Part shown: positions 27,697 through 34,952 of the stretch, piece after piece | Numbering within the stretch: the first letter of the stretch is position 1 | Layout: each line of letters begins with the position of its first letter | NCBI GenBank assembly: GCA_001983475.1 | Contig: LJHD01000234.1 | Coordinates: 1 to 34,952 of the forward strand | Length of the DNA: 34,952 bases | DNA from: Candidatus Epulonipiscium fishelsonii | GTDB taxonomy: Bacteria > Bacillota > Clostridia > Lachnospirales > Cellulosilyticaceae | Direction of reading: 5' to 3' | Program-made: the position numbers and the translations under genes | The notes under the pieces: generated by a model | What the model was told of the DNA's origin: nothing | The model's database searches: none | The model's input: only the letters and a program-made list of their open reading frames with translations

Positions 27697-27939
27697 ATGA
27701 ATAAAGATATGAATAAAGACTTAACTAAGGATATTGAGCCAATTGGTAAAATAGATCTTAGTCCAAATGCAATAGCAAACTATTGGCTTATGATCATACT
27801 TTGTGTTGTTGTATTTAAACATATGAATTTTAATGTTTTAGAATATCTTGGAATAGAATATATAGCCTTTTTATTAATTTTATATTTAGTATCTAAATAT
27901 TACCGTGAAAATTATAATAATCAATTGTCTGTAGCTTAA
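27697..27939 (+). CDS. Small membrane protein with two hydrophobic segments
   Basis: MNKDMNKDLTKDIEPIGKIDLSPNAIANYWLMIILCVVVFKHMNFNVLEYLGIEYIAFLLILYLVSKYY; GGAG leader 9 nt upstream. Confidence 0.75.
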   Translation: MNKDMNKDLTKDIEPIGKIDLSPNAIANYWLMIILCVVVFKHMNFNVLEYLGIEYIAFLLILYLVSKYYRENYNNQLSVA

Positions 27940-28044
27940 AAAATATAAGACTAGAAAAACATATTATTAAAATACAGTTATATATAGTTTTATCTGAAAT
28001 TTTATGTAAATAAAAAAATGACTTTGAATAATGCTCTCTAGGTT

Positions 28045-28075
28045 AAGCAAGCTAAATTTTAGCTTGCTTTTTTGT
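28045..28075 (+). terminator. Rho-independent terminator
   Basis: AAGCAAGCTAAA-TTTTAGCTTGCTT followed by TTTTT. Confidence 0.9.
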
Positions 28076-28197
28076 GCTGCAATAGCGTATACTCTGAATT
28101 AGTATGGATATAATTATCTTTATTAGTCAATTACCACAAACCCTAAAGGTATAGTGGTTTTTTGTCTTAAAATTTATAAATAAAGGGAGAATTTTTA

Positions 28198-29619
28198 ATG
28201 AAACAATTTATGGACCAAGATTTTCTATTAAAAAATGATGCTGCAAAAACTTTATATCATGATTATGCAAAAGAAATGCCAATTTATGATTTTCATAATC
28301 ATTTAAGTGCAAAGGCTATTTTGGATGATATCCAATTTAAAAACATTACACAAGTTTGGTTAGGTGGAGACCACTACAAATGGCGAGCTCTTCGTACAAA
28401 TGGAATAAATGAACAAGATATAACAGGTGATACATCTGATTATGAAAAATTTTTACTATGGGCAAAAATAATGCCTTATTTGATTGGAAACCCTCTTTAT
28501 CATTGGACCCATCTAGAATTACAAAGATATTTTGATATTTATGATCAACTAAATGAAGATACTGCTGAAATGATATGGAATAAATGTAATGAAAAATTAC
28601 AAACTAAAGAATTTACAGTAAGAAATTTAATTAAGATGATGAATATAAAAGTTCTTTGTACTACAGATGATCCAGTAGATAACTTAGAAAACCATATAGA
28701 AATAGCAAAAGAAAATTTAGATTTTAAAGTATTACCAACTTTTAGACCAGACAAAGCAATTCACATTGAGAAGCCAGACTTTCATAAATACATTAAATCA
28801 CTGAGTGAAGTTGTAGGATATGAAATTAATGATTATCAATTATTAGAAAAAGCACTTTTAGAACGACTAGAATTTTTCCATAAAAATGGTACAAGAGTGA
28901 GTGACCATGCGCTGGATGAAGTTTTATATGCACCAGCAACAGGTAAAGAAGTAAACGACATCTTCCAAAAAGCATTAAGAGATGAAGAATTAAGCTTAAT
29001 TGAATTAAAAAAATACAAAGGTTATCTAGTAACTCAACTAGGAAAAGCTTATGCTAAAAGAGGATGGGTGATGCAAATTCATATTGGTGCATTAAGAAAT
29101 AATTCTTCCCGCATGTTTAAAGAATTAGGACCTGATACAGGATTTGATTCAATTAATGATGAAGTATGTGCAAAAGACTTGTCAAAATTATTGGACAATA
29201 TGGATAAAACAAATGAATTACCAAAAACAATTTTATACTGTTTAAATCCAAGAGATAACGAAGTTTTAACAACAATGCTTGGAAATTTTCAAGGTGGAGG
29301 AATTGCTGGTAAAATTCAATTTGGAAGTGGATGGTGGTTTAATGACCAAAAAGATGGAATGGAAAGACAACTTGAAGCATTAGCACAATTAGGATTGCTA
29401 AGTAGATTTGTAGGAATGCTTACAGATTCAAGAAGCTTTTTGTCTTTTCCTCGTCATGAATATTTTAGACGTATATTATGTAATAAATTTGGCAAATACG
29501 TAGAAGATGGTGAATATCCAAATAATATACAATTTTTAGGAAAAGTAGTTCAAGATATATGTTTTAATAATGCAGTTAATTATTTTGATATCCAAATTTC
29601 TTCAATTATGAATGAGTAA
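28198..29619 (+). CDS. uxaC: Glucuronate isomerase
   Basis: 473 aa; PIYDFHNHLSAKAI, CTTDDPVDNLENH, LPTFRPDKA, GSGWWFNDQKDGMERQL, FVGMLTDSRSFLSFPRHEYFRRILC. Confidence 0.97.
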   Translation: MKQFMDQDFLLKNDAAKTLYHDYAKEMPIYDFHNHLSAKAILDDIQFKNITQVWLGGDHYKWRALRTNGINEQDITGDTSDYEKFLLWAKIMPYLIGNPLYHWTHLELQRYFDIYDQLNEDTAEMIWNKCNEKLQTKEFTVRNLIKMMNIKVLCTTDDPVDNLENHIEIAKENLDFKVLPTFRPDKAIHIEKPDFHKYIKSLSEVVGYEINDYQLLEKALLERLEFFHKNGTRVSDHALDEVLYAPATGKEVNDIFQKALRDEELSLIELKKYKGYLVTQLGKAYAKRGWVMQIHIGALRNNSSRMFKELGPDTGFDSINDEVCAKDLSKLLDNMDKTNELPKTILYCLNPRDNEVLTTMLGNFQGGGIAGKIQFGSGWWFNDQKDGMERQLEALAQLGLLSRFVGMLTDSRSFLSFPRHEYFRRILCNKFGKYVEDGEYPNNIQFLGKVVQDICFNNAVNYFDIQISSIMNE

Positions 29620-29760
29620 GAAGTAATAAAATTAAATTTGTATACCATGCTATAATTATTTATTTAGTGGTTTTAATAATGCCTAAATTATAAATTAATT
29701 ACAATTTAACAAAAAAACAAGCTTAAATTAGTAAAAATAACTGAAAAATAAATAAATTGG

Positions 29761-29788
29761 TTGAAAAAATCACTAGTCATGTTATAAT
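29761..29788 (+). promoter_or_regulatory. Sigma-A-type promoter
   Basis: TTGAAA (29761-29766), 16-bp spacer, TATAAT (29783-29788). Confidence 0.6.
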
Positions 29789-29793
29789 GAAAA

Positions 29794-29807
29794 TACAATC
29801 GGTTTCA
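29794..29807 (+). promoter_or_regulatory. LacI/CcpA-family operator-like site at the predicted transcription start
   Basis: TACAATCGGTTTCA; reverse complement TGAAACCGATTGTA fits TGnAAnCGnTTnCA at 9 of 10 defined bases; LacI gene downstream. Confidence 0.5.
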
Positions 29808-30001
29808 CAATATTAAAGAATATTTATAAAAAATCTCATATTTTATGAGAATATTTTTTTGAAATTAAATGAGTTATATAGTTATTTTAAAATATTTTAC
29901 TAGCTCTAGACTTTAATGTTAGAAAAAATATTTTGATACTATGATAAGTAAAATGTAGTTTTTCTAAGGAGAAGCGTGGCTTTACAACTAATTATTTAAT
30001 A

Positions 30002-30036
30002 GGAAGAAAATCTACAACAGTTAGTAGTTTTCTTCC
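30002..30036 (+). terminator. Strong hairpin in the leader of the cyclase gene (terminator/attenuator or mRNA-processing candidate)
   Basis: GGAAGAAAAtCTAC-aacagtta-GTAGTTTTCTTCC. Confidence 0.5.
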
Positions 30037-30068
30037 TTAAACTTTATAAAAAGAGTAGGAGTATTAAA

Positions 30069-30755
30069 ATGAATGTAGGACAAATAGGCAATTTAAGAGT
30101 TATCGATTTAACAAAAGTATTAGATCCAGCAACAGAAAGTCGTCGTTTAAAAATTGACAGATTTAATACAGGAGGACCAATTCCAGATTGGCATACTCAT
30201 ATGGATATTACTAGTCATTTAGGTACGCATGTTGAATGTCCATACCATCATCATAATAATTGGGCAGATGTAGAGCAACTACCACTTACTACTTTTATGG
30301 GGCGTGCATTATATGTAGAAATTACACATATGAAACCATATACTCACATTAAAAGAGAAGACTTAGATAAAGTTTTAGGTGAAAGAATTCAAGAAGGCGA
30401 TATAATTATTCTTGATTCACCAAATAAAATTCCACCTTTTACAGAGTTAACAAATACAGATGCTGATAAAAGATTATTAATTTGTAGAGAAGCAGCTGAA
30501 TGGTTTAAAGAGAAAAAAGTTAAGTGTGTTGGATTTGGAGATGGTGTATCAATAGAAAATAACAATGAAGATGTTTGTGCTTTCCATGATGTATTAATGG
30601 AAGAAAACATCGTATTCCTAGAGGTTTTAAAAAACTTAGATAAACTTACAACAGATACATTTTTTATGTCTTATTCACCATTACCAATAAAAGGCTTAGA
30701 TTCTTGTCCAGTGCGTGCATATGCAATTGAAGGATTGGCAGAATTTTCTAAATAA
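30069..30755 (+). CDS. Cyclase family protein (kynurenine formamidase-like fold)
   Basis: 228 aa; VIDLTKVLDP, DITSHLGTHVECPYHHH, GDIIILDSP, GFGDGVSIE. Confidence 0.88.
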   Translation: MNVGQIGNLRVIDLTKVLDPATESRRLKIDRFNTGGPIPDWHTHMDITSHLGTHVECPYHHHNNWADVEQLPLTTFMGRALYVEITHMKPYTHIKREDLDKVLGERIQEGDIIILDSPNKIPPFTELTNTDADKRLLICREAAEWFKEKKVKCVGFGDGVSIENNNEDVCAFHDVLMEENIVFLEVLKNLDKLTTDTFFMSYSPLPIKGLDSCPVRAYAIEGLAEFSK

Positions 30756-30787
30756 TGAATCAAAAAATAAATTTTTGGTTTTAAAAT

Positions 30788-31786
30788 ATGAAGCTAACTA
30801 TTTATGAAATAGCAAAGGAAGCAGGCATTTCTGCAAGTACAGTCTCAAGGGTTATAAATGGTAATGAAAGAGTAAAGAAAGAAACACGTGAAAAAGTAAT
30901 AGAAATTTTAAATAAATATAATTTTACTCCAGACCAAACAGCTCGAGGGCTTGCAAGTGGATTTAGTAAATTAGTAGGAATAGCAATTGAAGATATACGT
31001 AATGGACATCATAATTCTATTGCGTTTGATATCGAAAATAAGTTAAGAGAAAATGGATATTTTGGAATAATAGTTAATACAACTGCTAATTTAAATCTTA
31101 TAACAGAATGTGTCGAAGGGCTAATCAATAGAAATGTTGAAGGAATTGTATTTTTAGGTTCTTTATACCAAGACAGCAATATTATGGAAATGCTTAAATG
31201 TAAATTTTCTAAAAAACCTATTTTATTAGTAAATGGGGAATATGTTGCTGATAATTTATGGAGTTTAATTATAAACGAGTTTGATGGAGTTGGAAAATGT
31301 GTAGAGCTTTTATTTAATCAAGGGAAAAAAAATATTGCTTATATTCAAAAACCAACAACAGCGAGTGGTTTTAGAAAAAAAGAAGGGTTTATTCAAAAGA
31401 TGGTTCAACTAGGATTTAAGAAGGATGAGTTATGTATTATTAATGCTCAACCAAATATCGAAGCAGGATTTGATGCTACAATACAGGCTTTTTCTATAAA
31501 AAAAAATATAAACGGAATAATATATTCCGAAGATCTTTTAGCAGTAGGTGGTCTGAAAGCATTAAATATGTTACAAAAATCCGTGCCAAATGATGTTGCC
31601 ATAATAGGAATAGATGATTCAATATATTCAGAAATTACAACTCCCAGAATTACAACCTTAAATCCATGTTTGAATATATTGGGTGAAAAATCCGCAAATA
31701 TATTAATGGATATACTAAAAGGTAAGACTCCACCTAAATATACTATAATTGAAACAAATATTGTTATTAAAGAAACTACAAAATAA
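30788..31786 (+). CDS. LacI-family transcriptional regulator
   Basis: 332 aa; LTIYEIAKEAGISASTVSRVINGNERVKKETREKV. Confidence 0.95.
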   Translation: MKLTIYEIAKEAGISASTVSRVINGNERVKKETREKVIEILNKYNFTPDQTARGLASGFSKLVGIAIEDIRNGHHNSIAFDIENKLRENGYFGIIVNTTANLNLITECVEGLINRNVEGIVFLGSLYQDSNIMEMLKCKFSKKPILLVNGEYVADNLWSLIINEFDGVGKCVELLFNQGKKNIAYIQKPTTASGFRKKEGFIQKMVQLGFKKDELCIINAQPNIEAGFDATIQAFSIKKNINGIIYSEDLLAVGGLKALNMLQKSVPNDVAIIGIDDSIYSEITTPRITTLNPCLNILGEKSANILMDILKGKTPPKYTIIETNIVIKETTK

Positions 31787-31951
31787 AATTTACTATAGAA
31801 AACATCTTGAAACATGTATTATACTATTTCCAGATGGCGAAAATCTTAGGGAAAATATATACATTCTTTTGACAGTCATAATTAAAGACCTCACTCTACT
31901 TTAAGAGTGAGAGTTTCAAAAAATAAACTTTAATTAAGAAGGAGTAATAAA

Positions 31952-32419
31952 ATGATTTATTCATCAATTAAATGTAATACAGAATTACCACATTATCCAC
32001 AACCAATTATAACAGCGATTAATTATTTGAAAAATAACGATTTTAACAAAATGGAAGCAGGAATTTATGAAATTCAAGGGCAAGATATGTATGCCCAAGT
32101 TTTTGATAAAGAAACCAAGTCTGCCAAAGAGCTTTCACCAGAAACACATGAAAAATTTTTAGATGTACAATTTTTAGCAAATGGAAAAGAAAAAATTGGA
32201 GTTACTAATTTAAATAAAAAATATGAAATAAAAGAACATATTAAAGAAAGAGACTTAATTTTCTATAAAGAAGTTGAAAATGAAACATTTATTGAAATGA
32301 ATGTAGGAGATTTTTGCGTCTTTTTCCCAGATGATGTTCATAGACCAGCAGTTGCAAATGGAAACTCTATGAATATCCGTAAAGTAGTAATTAAAATTAG
32401 CATTGATTTAATAAAGTAA
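31952..32419 (+). CDS. YhcH/YjgK/YiaL family protein
   Basis: 155 aa; EAGIYEIQGQDMYAQVFDKETKS, HEKFLDVQFLANGKEKIGV, DFCVFFPDDVHRPAV. Confidence 0.92.
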   Translation: MIYSSIKCNTELPHYPQPIITAINYLKNNDFNKMEAGIYEIQGQDMYAQVFDKETKSAKELSPETHEKFLDVQFLANGKEKIGVTNLNKKYEIKEHIKERDLIFYKEVENETFIEMNVGDFCVFFPDDVHRPAVANGNSMNIRKVVIKISIDLIK

Positions 32420-32453
32420 TGTGAGAGTTCTTGGGCAACAGATAAAAGTTTGC

Positions 32454-32481
32454 CTTTTAGTAAAACTACTATTTACTAAAA
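32454..32481 (+). terminator. Hairpin between YhcH and ketopantoate reductase-like gene
   Basis: Perfect 11-bp stem CTTTTAGTAAA / TTTACTAAAAG. Confidence 0.45.
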
Positions 32482-32584
32482 GTACCCGAGTAGATAAAAT
32501 TAATTTTGCTTGGAATAAACATTTTCCCACTTTAGTGAATAGTAGAAAAAATTATTATATTTAGGTACTATTTGGAGGCAGATT

Positions 32585-33496
32585 ATGAAAATAGCAGTAA
32601 TTGGTGCAGGTGCAATGGGCTCAATCTATGGAGGAAAGCTTTCAAAAAATAACGAAGTATATTTAATAGATGTAAATCAAACTTCTGTTGATTTTATAAA
32701 TAATAATGGTTTAACACTATGTGAACAAGACAAAGAAAATATGTATTATCCAAAAGCAGTAACTAATAGTTTAAACTTGCCTAAAATGGATTTAATTTTA
32801 CTTTTTGTTAAATCTATTTTTTCAGAGATTGCTCTTGAAAACAATAAAAATCTCATTGGAGAAAATACTTATGTAATGACTCTACAAAACGGAGCAGGAC
32901 ATGAAGATATTTTACAAAAATTTGTACCTTTAGAAAGAATAATAAGAGGGACAACAGAAGATGTTGGGACAATTGTTGGACTAGGAAAAGTAAAACGTGG
33001 AGGTATAGGAAATACTAACATTGGCTTGCTAGTAAAAACTGACTCAACTATATTGGAAGATATTAAGCAAACTTTTGATAATGCTGGCTTTAATGTAAGA
33101 ATTAAAGATAATATACAACAACTAGTATGGGATAAATTAATTACCAACGCTTCTTTAAGTGCTACTACTGGAGTGCTTAAATGTACTATTGGTTATTTGA
33201 ATGAAAATAAGTATGCAAACAACATGATGAGACTTCTTTTTGATGAAGTTTGTGAAGTTGTTAAAGCACAAGGGTTAGAAGTTGATAAAGAAGTAAGTTG
33301 GAAAAATATAACTGCTGTAACTATAAATTCTAAAGATGGAGTAACATCTATTTCAGCAGATTTACAAAATGGTAGAAAAACAGAGGTAGATACAATTACT
33401 GGAGCGGTTGTTCGTATGGGACATAAACTTGGAGTTCCAGTAAAAACGCAAGAATTTGTGTTAAATACAATTCATGCTATGGAATGCCAGAAATAA
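32585..33496 (+). CDS. Ketopantoate reductase ApbA/PanE family protein
   Basis: 303 aa; MKIAVIGAGAMGSIYGGKLS, LFVKS, TLQNGAGHED, KLITNASLSATTGV. Confidence 0.92.
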   Translation: MKIAVIGAGAMGSIYGGKLSKNNEVYLIDVNQTSVDFINNNGLTLCEQDKENMYYPKAVTNSLNLPKMDLILLFVKSIFSEIALENNKNLIGENTYVMTLQNGAGHEDILQKFVPLERIIRGTTEDVGTIVGLGKVKRGGIGNTNIGLLVKTDSTILEDIKQTFDNAGFNVRIKDNIQQLVWDKLITNASLSATTGVLKCTIGYLNENKYANNMMRLLFDEVCEVVKAQGLEVDKEVSWKNITAVTINSKDGVTSISADLQNGRKTEVDTITGAVVRMGHKLGVPVKTQEFVLNTIHAMECQK

Positions 33497-33523
33497 ATCA
33501 AAAAACTAGAGGGGGATTTAGCA

Positions 33524-34570
33524 ATGAAAAAACATTTATTATTATTACTTGGGGGAGTACTTATGAGCATGTCTCTAGTTGGATGTGGAGGGGCAGAAAA
33601 AACAACAAGTGATAGCTCAACTGAAGGTCCATTAGAATTAATTGTAGCACATAATCAAACTTCTTTAGAAAACCCATATGCATATGGTATGAATAAATTT
33701 GAGGAAGTAGTAGAAGAAATATCTGGAGGACAAATTCAGGTTACAGTTCATCATGGAACGCTTGGAGAAAATGAATCTGAATTAATCGAAAAACTTCAAA
33801 TGGGTGCAGTAGATATGATTAATGTTTCACCAGGATTTATGACAGCAATTGGTGTACCAGAAGTAGATATGTTTTCTTTATTATATTTATTTGATAATTT
33901 TGAACACTGGGAAACTACTTTAGATGGTGAATTTGGAGATGCAATGAAAACCATGATTAAAGAAAGAACAGGTAATAACTTCAAAGTTATGGATTATTGG
34001 TCAAGTTCTGTTCGTGATGTATATGCAAAATCTCCAGTATATAAACCTGAAGATTTAGATGGGCTAAGTATAAGAACACAATCTTCAAAGGTGCAACAAG
34101 ATTTATTTTCTGCTGCAGGTGCAGTTCCAGCCTCAGTTGCATGGGGAGAATTATATCAAGCACTTCAACAAGGTGTAGTAGACGGTGCTGAAAATGACTA
34201 CACAAACCTTATGTTAAAAGAACACCATAAAACAGATAATGGTAAATTTATTAGTGAGACACATCATGACTATACTACTCGATTACTCCTAATGAGTGGA
34301 TCAGAGTTTGATAAATTAACACCTGAACAACAAGGATGGATTACCGAGGCCGTTGAAGCAGCAACATTGGAAGAACGCATCAAAACTTATGAATTGCTAG
34401 AAGAATCAAAAGCAAAAGTTATCGCTGATGGAGCAACGGTTGTTCCATTTGAAGAAATTGATATTGATGCATTTAAAGCAATAGCTATTCCAATTCAAGA
34501 TCAATTTGCAGCAGACAACAATATGGTTGAATACCTAGAATTAATAAGAAATTCAGCAAATCCTCAATAA
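33524..34570 (+). CDS. TRAP transporter substrate-binding protein, DctP family, predicted lipoprotein
   Basis: 348 aa; lipobox LVGCGG; GGQIQVTVHHGTLGENESELIEKLQMGAVDM, PEDLDGLSIRTQSS, GELYQALQQGVVDGAEN. Confidence 0.95.
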   Translation: MKKHLLLLLGGVLMSMSLVGCGGAEKTTSDSSTEGPLELIVAHNQTSLENPYAYGMNKFEEVVEEISGGQIQVTVHHGTLGENESELIEKLQMGAVDMINVSPGFMTAIGVPEVDMFSLLYLFDNFEHWETTLDGEFGDAMKTMIKERTGNNFKVMDYWSSSVRDVYAKSPVYKPEDLDGLSIRTQSSKVQQDLFSAAGAVPASVAWGELYQALQQGVVDGAENDYTNLMLKEHHKTDNGKFISETHHDYTTRLLLMSGSEFDKLTPEQQGWITEAVEAATLEERIKTYELLEESKAKVIADGATVVPFEEIDIDAFKAIAIPIQDQFAADNNMVEYLELIRNSANPQ

Positions 34571-34629
34571 TAGAAAGTTTTGAAATTCTATTATTCATCA
34601 ATATACTAGGCTTAGTTTGAGCTTGTGTA

Positions 34630-34666
34630 AGTATATGGGCGAATAACATTCGTCCATATACTTTTT
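34630..34666 (+). terminator. Rho-independent terminator after dctP-like gene
   Basis: AGTATATGGGCGAA-taaca-TTCGTCCATATACT followed by TTTT. Confidence 0.85.
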
Positions 34667-34797
34667 AATTAACTAAATTTATTATTACGCAGTGGTACAG
34701 GAACTTTACTCCAAACCCTCGAAAAAACACATTTCAACTAATACGTACTTTTACATAAGATTAAAATCAAGTCATATAAAAAAAATAGGAGTAATCA

Positions 34798-34952
34798 ATG
34801 AAAATACAATACCTTGATATGTTAAATCAATTTGAAAAAATTTTATTAGGTAGAGGCTTTAACGAAAATGATGCTAACGTTGCAGCCACAATTTTTGCTC
34901 AAAATAGTTTAGATGGTGTTTATTCACATGGCATAAATCGATTTATTAGAGC
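34798..34952 (+). CDS. Malate/L-lactate (Ldh_2) dehydrogenase family protein, 5' fragment truncated by window end
   Basis: MKIQYLDMLNQFEKILLGRGFNENDANVAATIFAQNSLDGVYSHGINRFIR; ATG after AGGAGT. Confidence 0.8.
   Translation, partial: MKIQYLDMLNQFEKILLGRGFNENDANVAATIFAQNSLDGVYSHGINRFIR

Noticed and set aside
1-34952. tRNA or rRNA genes
   Set aside because: No T-loop-like GGTTCRANNCC or rRNA core segments were noticed on either strand; not exhaustively computed.

Overview
This is an AT-rich, Firmicutes/Clostridia-like chromosomal segment (lineage is inferred from codon and AT character and from gene families only). From left to right it contains: a UgpC/MsmK-type sugar ABC ATPase; a PRD-regulator / fructose-family PTS EIIABC / GH38 alpha-mannosidase set; an FMN-binding flavoprotein reductase predicted to be a lipoprotein; a minus-strand TerD x3 / TelA / YceG x2 stress operon; a ~1.9 kb ORF-poor, repeat-rich intergenic region (about 16020-17930); YigZ, sdaAA/sdaAB, a small coiled-coil protein operon, an IS30-family transposase remnant, asnA and an ABC-F ATPase; a tandem cluster of small, probably membrane-anchored proteins with shared hairpin architecture and recent duplications (about 25800-27940); and a uxaC / cyclase / LacI / YhcH / ketopantoate-reductase-like / DctP / Ldh-like catabolic locus cut by the window edge. 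The strongest unexplained signals are (1) a 47-bp imperfect inverted repeat (17505-17551 / 17852-17898) enclosing a hairpin-rich ~300-nt core, whose arm differences mostly keep pairing as G-U in a plus-strand RNA, next to a 76-bp tandem repeat array with higher-order structure, and (2) the duplicated small two-TM protein cluster. No database search was possible. Family names come from recognition of protein motifs.
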